Positions 56,585 through 64,000 of a stretch of DNA of 64,000 bases are shown in pieces. The notes under the pieces were generated by a model. That model searched no databases. It was not told the origin of the DNA and saw nothing but the letters and a program-made list of their open reading frames with translations. The number at the start of each line of letters is the position of its first letter. The stretch's first letter is position 1. The DNA is taken from contig CM050450.1 of assembly GCA_027563935.2 (NCBI GenBank), forward strand, positions 28,197,439 to 28,261,438, in the 5' to 3' direction. This DNA is from Costus lasius. Taxonomy: Eukaryota; Streptophyta; Magnoliopsida; Zingiberales; Costaceae. The translations under genes were made by a program, and so were the position numbers.

Positions 56585-57745
56585 CATGACTCTTCAAATT
56601 CAGAATTAAATTCAGATTTAAATACAGAATTTAATTCCCATGATAACTATTGGGCCTAGGCGACTTATCCTCATGGTTCATTAGGCCTCACGCCCCATTA
56701 GGCCTCATACCCCATTGGGCTTCATGGCCCATTGGTCCATGCTAGACTTCATTTGACCCATTTGGCCCAAATATGAAGTTTAGCTCCAATAAGTCCCTTC
56801 CATCTCATTAGGCACAATGGCGCTGATGAATTCTCCCAAATAGATCCGAGTTATCCAATAACTCGATCATAAGGCTACTCGATTAATATGAGAACCTGAG
56901 TATCAAGTTGTGCAACCCTGTACATTCCTCTTTTGTTGGCAATGATGAACTTAGGTCATCACAAGCAGTGAGTGGCACCTAGCAGTGCATCACTACTACC
57001 CAAATCTTCGGAATGGATATCAACATCGACATCCCCATCATCGCAACAAGGTACTGATGCATTACAGTCCTTTTGCCAAACTGATATCCAATTGGACAAG
57101 TGTGTCACCACTTGTTTTCACCCAATCTCATGGTCATGACCAAATTAGGTTCTCACCTGGGTATGGTCATACACTTTCAGTCACAGAACCATAGGGGGGC
57201 CCCATGGATATCAATCTTCCTTAGGAAGCAAAAAATCCTATATCTGTCCATTGATCTTTTCATATGGGTCATGACATACTCAATGACAAATGTTACGACC
57301 TGCCAACTACGGTGAGGTGTTAGGTTGTATCAAAGCATGCCCCTAACCATATGGAAGAGTCAATGACCTCAAGTCAAAGGATCAATGTATCTCTTGTCAC
57401 TTGTGAGGTTAACTCATGACACCAAATTAGAGCCTCACAGTGGGTCAATCCAATATATCTACCACTGATATACCCAAATGCCTGCATTAGCACCTTATGT
57501 CTAACCAGCCCATATACCAGTCTCACATGTACCAGATATATCCCATATCCACTCAGGTACTTGACTGGGGACAAAGTTTGAGCACAGATACAATCTGTCT
57601 CCAGGGATATTATTATGTACGTACATATTCGTAGATGTAAACATAGCATAATAATGACAATGCCAGAATGATATATATAAGATATCAATGTCAAATAGTA
57701 CATAAGATAGGCTAACAACTAGTCCTAAGGGCATATACCCCAACA

Positions 57746-58589
57746 ATCTCTCACTTGCACTTAGACCTAGTTGTTGAGAAATCTCAACCCCATATCCTTG
57801 GCATGACCATCATGCTTCTGCTACGTTAAAGCCTTGGTCAGTTGGTTTGCTAGATTGTTATCTGTGTCAACTCTACTAATGTTGACATCACCTAAGTCAA
57901 TGATCTCTCTGATCAGGTGAAATATCCTGAGTATTTATTTGGACTTTTAATGCGACCGTGGTTCCTTTGCCTGTGCAATCGCTCCATAAAGCTCAATTAG
58001 ATCCACAGCTATTGGAACCACCTGAAGCTCAGAAATGAACTTCCTGATCTAAACAGCTTCTTTGGCTGCCTCAGAAGTGGCGACATACTCAGCCTCGGTT
58101 CTAGAATCAGCTATGATGGATTGCTTGAAGTTTTTCCAGCACACGGCGCCTCCATTCAACTTGAACACATAGCCTACCTGCGATCTGAAGTCATCAAGGT
58201 CTCACTAAAATGATGCTTCAATGTAGCCCTGAACACTGAGATCTTCCTGTCCCCCATAGACCAAGAACTAATTCTTAGTTCTTCTCAGATACTTCAGGAT
58301 GTTCTTTACAGCCACCCAGTGCTGCAAACCTGGATTGGATTGGTATCGGCTGATTATGATCTCAACATAAGCCACATCTAGTCTAGAACACAACATTGCA
58401 TACATGATCGAACTTACTACCGAAACATAAGGTATTCGACTCATGTCATCCCTCTCAACCTGTGTGGTGGGATACTGGCTCTTTGAGAGAATAAGACCAT
58501 GTCTTACTAGAAGTTATCCCTTCTTGGATTGCTCCAAGTTGAACCTCTCCAAGACCTTATCAATATAGGTACTTTGACTAAGGGCCGGG
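57746..58589 (-). pseudogene. Element D pol 3' end (RNase H)
   Basis: Begins at a PPT complement (atctctcacttgcact). Reads, on the minus strand, RNase H sequence such as TEAEYVATSEAAKEA and KEAV-IRKFISELQ, and then the RT/RNase H junction. Frames are broken. It is cut at 58589 by copia-3, with the presumed TSD copy ccggg at 58585-58589. Confidence 0.8.
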
Positions 58590-60268
58590 TGTAAGACCCC
58601 TTTCTAGAGGGGGGGGGCGAAACCCAATAAGTGGCGCAAATAAAATTTCATGCGGAATCAAGGGTTTCATAAGATCATTAGCAAGAACACATGATCAACT
58701 TCATAAAGATTGGATTCATACCATAGCCATTTCGCTTGGATGGCGATTTGGAAGAAGAGAGAGCGAGAGGATCTCCTCCAAAGGATGTGCACACTAGATG
58801 AAGAAGTCGCCTACTCCCTTGGTACTCCTTGTGCTAGCAAGGCTCCAAGAGGTCTCGATCCGTGAGGGAAGATGAGATGAGTTGCTTGGCGAATTCTCCT
58901 TGGCCGAATGCTTCTCTATCTCTCGTTGACACAAGCCATACGAGAACAAGAGCGAAGAGGAGCGACGAGAGTAACGTTCACATTGAACGTGGGGCGTGGT
59001 TTCTAAAAATAGCAAGCCATAAACTCGCCTTCAACTCTCATGCGATCAAGCGTTTACATCAAGTGAACCGATCGCATACGCCACTCTCTTTGAACCAAGC
59101 GTTCACCTAAGTGAACCGGTTCTAATAAGGTTGGTTCAAAGACCAAACCAAAATAGCCCAAGTCATGGTCTAGATCTAATTGGACCCAATGGTTCCAGAT
59201 CTAACCGCTCATCTCTGATGCTGCTGATCTCACCGACCTAACATCCATTCTCTCGATCAAAGCTTACCGATCTCAAGCCCTAATCAATCAAATATGATCA
59301 GACCAGATCTCACTTACAATCAGAGATTAAATCCCTTTTAAACTGAACCCAAACAATTCAGTCCACACGATCTGACTTAAGTAAGCCATATCATCAAATT
59401 GTGCGACCCTGAGGGTTTCCTTTAAATGTCGATAACGATAACTTACGTTATCATGATCAGTGAGGGGTATCTAGCAACACATCACTGTCTCCCGATATAA
59501 AGGAAAGAGTCTTCCAAGACTACACCCAAACCACAGCACAAGTGTGAATCTACTCACAAGGCATACAAGTTTCCTTTGCCACTGGATGTTCTTATTGGAC
59601 AAGCTAGTCAAGCCTGTAACTCCAATATGATGAACATGATTAGATCAGATGATCACAGTCATCTGGGTATGGCCATACACTTTCTCAATCATCTCATCCA
59701 GGGGGGCCCCTTTAGAACATCACACTCCAATCAAGGAGACGGCAATCCTATATCTATCACTAGTGCCCTAACCTGACTCATGATCATTATCCAAGATAGT
59801 CTATAACCATTATGTTTCAAATGATATTGAACTACCTCAAAACAATGACAACCATCATTTAGAAACACAAGTGATCTCAAGTCAGAGGAAATGTGCCACT
59901 TGTTGCATACAAGGATTATTCACATTGTGACAAGCAATTGAATATCCTAGTAGGGTCTGTCCAGTACAACCAATGTACCCATGAGTCTACATCTTATTCC
60001 ATGCTCGAAGCATCCTATAAGATTAGAACACATATTAGTCTCAATCATATCAAGGCTGTCTCATGTTCACCAAGATATCTCGACTAAGGACATATAGCAT
60101 GTCAGCCTAGCTGAACAGCATTGAGACATTATTCAGAAGTATACATATTGCAGCAGATGATGTAACAAACTGAATAACAACCATTGCCTTTATAAACTTA
60201 AGAGTTTATACATGATACTGATACAATCCCAAGGCCTCAAACATTAGCCTTAAGGGCATACCCCAACA
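58590..60268 (-). repeat. Copia-3 3' LTR
   Basis: 1679 bp. On the plus strand it starts tgtaagacccc and ends ccccaaca. Its start/donor module is at 58715-58730 on the minus strand (ATG GCT ATG then GTATGAATCC), with a third codon variant for Ala. A G run near 58611-58618 corresponds to the C run of copia-2. Confidence 0.95.
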
Positions 60269-60285
60269 ATCTCCCACTTGCACTT
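60269..60285 (-). promoter_or_regulatory. Copia-3 polypurine tract
   Basis: Plus strand atctcccacttgcactt directly after the LTR end, complementary to the copia-2 tract. Confidence 0.85.
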
Positions 60286-60288
60286 AAT

Positions 60289-63200
60289 CTAATGGTTGAG
60301 TAACCTCAAACCCATATTATTACAGTGCTTCTCATGCTTCTGCTGCGCCAGAGGCTTGGTAAGCGGGTCAGCCAGATTGTCATCTGTATGAACCTTGCAG
60401 ACTTTGATCTCGCCACGATCAATGATCTCCCGGATCAAGTGAAACCGTCTCTGTATGTGCTTGGACTTCTGGTGTGACCGTGGTTCCTTTGCTTGTGCGA
60501 TTGCTCCAGTGTTATCACAGAAGATAACCAAAGGATCTGCACTCGAAGGAACAACACCAAGTTCCTGAATGAACTTACGAATCCACACTGCCTCCTTAGA
60601 TGCTTCTGAGGCTGCAACATACTCGGCTTCTGTTGTGGAATCAGCAACGATGGACTGTTTGAAACTTTTCCACACCACAGCACCTCCATTCAAGCTAAAC
60701 ACATAGCCTGATTGCGATCGGAAATCATCCTGGTCAGATTGGAACGAAGCGTCAGTATATCCTTCAATACTGAGTTCTTCCTGACCACCATACACCAAGA
60801 ACATATCTTTGGTCCTCCGAAGATATTTTAAAATGTTCTTGACTGCAATCCAGTGTGCCTGACCTGGATTACTTTGGAACCGACTGGTCACGCTTAACCC
60901 GTAAGCGACGTCTGGGCGAGTACACAACATCGCATACATAATGGACCCAATAGCCGAAGCATAAGGCGTATTGTCCATTTCATCTTTCTCAGTCTGTGTT
61001 TGTGGACACTGACTCTTTGAAAGATTCAGACCATGTCTGACCGGAAGATATCCTCTTTTAGAATTCTCTAAATGGAATCTCTCCAGGACTTTATCGATGT
61101 AAGTACTCTGGCACAGCCCGAGAAGCCTTTTAGATCTATCTCTGTAGATCTTCACACCTAATACATAGGCTGCTTCTCCTAAATCTTTCATCTGGAAACA
61201 TTTCCTTAACCATGCCTTAACAGCATGCAGTTCAGGAATATCATTTCCAATGATTAAGATATCATCGACGTAGAGGACCAGGAAAGTAATCACGCTCCCA
61301 CTAAACCTCTTATATACACACGGGTCATCTTCATTCTTGATCAAACCAAAATCAGAGATTGATTCATCAAAACGAATATTCCAGCTTCTAGATGCTTGCT
61401 TAAGTCCATAAATGGACTTCTTTAACTTGCATATTTTATGACGATCTGATGGATTAGTGAAACCTTCAGGTTGTGTCATATACACATCCTCATCCAGTTT
61501 TCCATTAAGGAAAGCCGTTTTCACATCCATCTGCCAGATCTCATAATCATAATATGCAGCTATCGCGAAAAGAATCCGAATCGACTTGAACATGGCTACA
61601 GGAGAGAAAGTTTCCTCATAATCTATCCCGTAGATTTGTTTGAAACCTTTCGCTACTAGCCTGCCTTTATAGGTAACCACGTTACCATCCATGTCAATCT
61701 TCTTCTTAAAGATCCATTTACAGCCTATAGGGATTACTCCCGGAGGCGGATCAACCAAATCCCAGACTTGGTTATCTGACATGGAGTCCATTTCGGCTCG
61801 CATAGCTTCAAGCCATCTAGCTGACTCCGGTCCACTGACCGCATCCGCATAAGTGAGGGGTTCATCATTGTCAATGATGTAGACTCCGTCATAGCGCTCA
61901 GGCTATCGACGGATCCTTCCCGATCTTCGCGGTTCCCGTGATATCTGAGCCTCAGGTTGTTCAATAACCAGTTCTACTGGCTCAGGCTCATCCAACTGTG
62001 CTTGACTACTTTGTCCTTCCTCTGGATTCTCATCCAGCTTTATTTCTCTCCCACTGGCTTCTTGCAGAAGAAACTCCTTCTCAAGAAATATTGCCGTCCG
62101 AGCAACAAATACCTTGTTCTCTTTGGGATCGTAGAAATAATAACCCTTAGTTTCTTTAGGGTAACCGACAAAGATACATTTCTCAGATCTGCTCTCCAGT
62201 TTCCCAGAGGCGAGCTTTTTGACATAAGCCTCGCAACCCCAGATCCTGATAAATGTCAAGCTCGGCTGTTTCCCATACCATAATTCATATGGAGTCTTTG
62301 AAACTGCCTTGGATGGCACTCGGTTTAGTACCTTTGCAGCTGTTTCCAGTGCAAATCCCCAAAAGGAGTAAGGTAGAGTAGCCTGACTCATCATAGAACG
62401 AACCATATCAAGTAACGTTCTATTTCTCCTCTCGGACACACCATTCCATTGCGGTGTTCCTGGCGGAGTGAGCTGTGAGATAATCCCACACTCCTTCAGA
62501 TAGTCAGTAAACGCATGACTCAAGTATTCTCCACCTCGATCAGAACGAAGTGCCTTGATATTTCGGCCTAGCTGATTCTGTACTTCATTTTTGAATTCTT
62601 TGAACTTGTCAAAAGATTCACTCTTATACCTCATCAGATAGACATAACCATATCTACTGAAATCATCAGTAAAGGTAATGAAGTACGAATAGCCACCTCT
62701 GGCATGTTTACTAAATGGCCCACACACATCACTGTGTATGAGGTCAAGTAAACCTGAAGCCCTTTGACCTTTGTTAGGAAAAGGAGACTTCGTCATTTTA
62801 CCCATTAAACAAGCTTTGCATGTATCAATCTCCTCATAGGAGAATGATCCCAGCAGTCCATTGTCATGCAACCGCTTAATGCGTTTCTTGTTAATATGGC
62901 CTAAACGACTATGCCATAGCAAGGTGCTATGATCAGTATACTTGGCTTTCTTATTATCAATAGTTTGTATAGAACATTCCATGTCCAACATGAATAACCC
63001 ATTGTTAATTGAACCAGTAGCATAAACAATATTATCCAAAGAAATAATACACTTTGAAATATTGCATTCAAAGGAAAACCCTTTCCTGACAAGAGCAGGA
63101 ATAGAGATAATATTCTTGGTAATGCTAGGAACAAAATAACAATTGTTTAATTCTAATACAAGTCCAGATGGTAATGAGATGTAATATTCCCCTACAGCAA

Positions 63201-64000
63201 CAGCAGCAACCCGTGCCCCGTTTCCAACTCGTAGGTCCACCTCATGCTGCCCACCTGTCTTCTTCTCTTGAGTTCCTGTACATTTGAACAAATGTGAACT
63301 CCACATGCAGTGTCCAACACCCATGATATAGAAGAAGATGATATCATGACTTCAGTCACAAATATACCTGAGCCAGAAGCGATGCTTCCCTTCTTGTCTC
63401 CTTGGAGCGCTTTATAGTCCTTTTTCCAGTGACCTAGCTGGCCACAGTGGAAACATCTGTATTCCTTCGACCGCTTAACCTTCTGTTTCAGAGCCTTATT
63501 GTAGTTCTTGACTGGGGCTTTGCCCTTCTTCCCCTTCTTCTTGTTCCTAGAAGGAACCATTAAGACAGAGGTTGAAGGCTTTCCCTTCAGAGTCTCCTCA
63601 GTAGTCAAGAGCATATTCAGCAACTCTGCCGGGGTACAATCGATTTTGTTCATATTAAAGTTAATAATGAACGCATCGAAAGAGGGCGGGAGAGACTGAA
63701 GAATAATGTCTACAGCAAGCTCCTGATTGATGGTATGCCCCAGTTTCTCTAGAGCCTCTTTGTGCCCAATCATCTTGAGCACGTGAGCTCCCACTGGGCT
63801 CCCTTCAGCTAGTTTGCTCTGAAAGAAAAGCTTGGTCAAATTATAGCGCTCAGTCCTCGCCTGTGCAGCATACAACATTTTGAGGTTTGCTATAATTTCT
63901 ATAGCAGACATATCCTCATGCTGTCGCTGCAGCGGTGGCATCATAGACGCTAGCATCAGGCAAGCGACATCAATGCTATCATTGACATGCTTTTCATAGG
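60289..64000 (-). pseudogene. Copia-3 gag-pol, 5' end outside the window
   Basis: Minus strand, ending LLNH-stop at 60289. Two defects are seen. A TAG at 61903-61905 replaces the Gln codon (CAG) after SGRIRR. One base is missing near 63250 (gtgggcagc where copia-1 has gtgggacagc), which shifts the frame just after the protease region. The zinc knuckle reads CFHCGQLGHWKKDY, so its last Cys is lost. Integrase (HSDVCGP, RSDRGGEY, VSERRNR), RT (YVDD near 61265) and RNase H (YTDASF, TEAEY, CDNTGA) motifs are intact. The protease motif is LDTACG, as in copia-1. The frame is open to the window edge. Confidence 0.93.

Larger units (their letters stand above)
54092..57745 (-). mobile_element. LTR D, interrupted by a solo LTR
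   Basis: Own parts 54092-54617 and 56590-57745, about 1.68 kb, tgttggg to cccaaca. Left neighbour is a PBS and leader; right neighbour is a PPT and the pol end. One LTR is thus shared by two internal regions, as in tandem elements formed by LTR recombination. Confidence 0.8.
58590..64000 (-). mobile_element. Copia-3: copia retrotransposon, cut by the window end
   Basis: Minus-strand member of the copia-1/2 family. 3' LTR 58590-60268 (1679 bp), PPT, pol and most of gag; the gag start, leader and 5' LTR lie beyond 64000. It inserted in element D pol. Confidence 0.95.

Overview
The window is plant nuclear DNA made almost entirely of nested LTR retrotransposons, most of them Ty1/copia. I see no host gene, rRNA or genuine tRNA gene. 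The plant assignment rests on copia Gag-Pol proteins with plant-type motifs, primer-binding sites matching the 3' end of plant initiator-Met tRNA, Ty3/gypsy integrase remnants and the nesting pattern. The species cannot be read from the sequence.

Layout. 1-485 is the end of a copia LTR. 486-3231 is a broken gypsy element (gypsy-1) with an in-phase tandem repeat and a truncated LTR. 3232-20487 is element A, a minus-strand copia element with two 2188-bp LTRs and target-site duplication (TSD) ttggt. Inside it sits copia-1 (7678-15780, plus strand, TSD aaggc). 20493-24237 is the 5' end of a minus-strand element, E. 24238-27430 is a second gypsy remnant (gypsy-2). 27484-36685 is element B (minus strand, two 2241-bp LTRs, TSD gagtg), inserted in an older LTR, F (to 37983). 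37984-51003 is a plus-strand B-family LTR, G. It is split by a solo LTR (38887-40873, TSD gatgc) and by full-length copia-2 (41593-50681, TSD atctt). Another solo LTR follows (51249-53199, TSD aagct). A rearranged minus-strand element, D (53572-58589), holds a plus-strand solo LTR (54618-56584, TSD catga). Copia-3 (58590 to the window edge, minus strand) interrupts D's pol region.

Copia-1, -2 and -3 are one family with identical 1679-bp LTRs. Copia-1 has an open 1241-residue Gag-Pol frame, but a deletion has removed its pol end and the start of its 3' LTR. Copia-2 is structurally complete, with one stop codon in the Gag zinc knuckle. Copia-3 has one stop and one frameshift.

The most interesting signal is a predicted leader intron in this copia family. 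Every LTR copy carries ATG-GCN-(A/T)TG directly followed by a splice-donor-like GTATGA, upstream of the primer-binding site. A strong acceptor with a branch site lies just before gag. Joining the two puts the LTR start codon in frame with Gag, and copia-2 has no ATG at the usual gag start, so it appears to need this. Unspliced RNA would read only M-A-M-V-stop. It would keep the primer-binding site, a tRNA-like module and a pair of covarying hairpins. This suggests splicing separates the Gag-Pol messenger from the genome destined for packaging. Related minus-strand families also have paired covarying hairpins in their leaders, and element A has an acceptor abutting its gag ATG.
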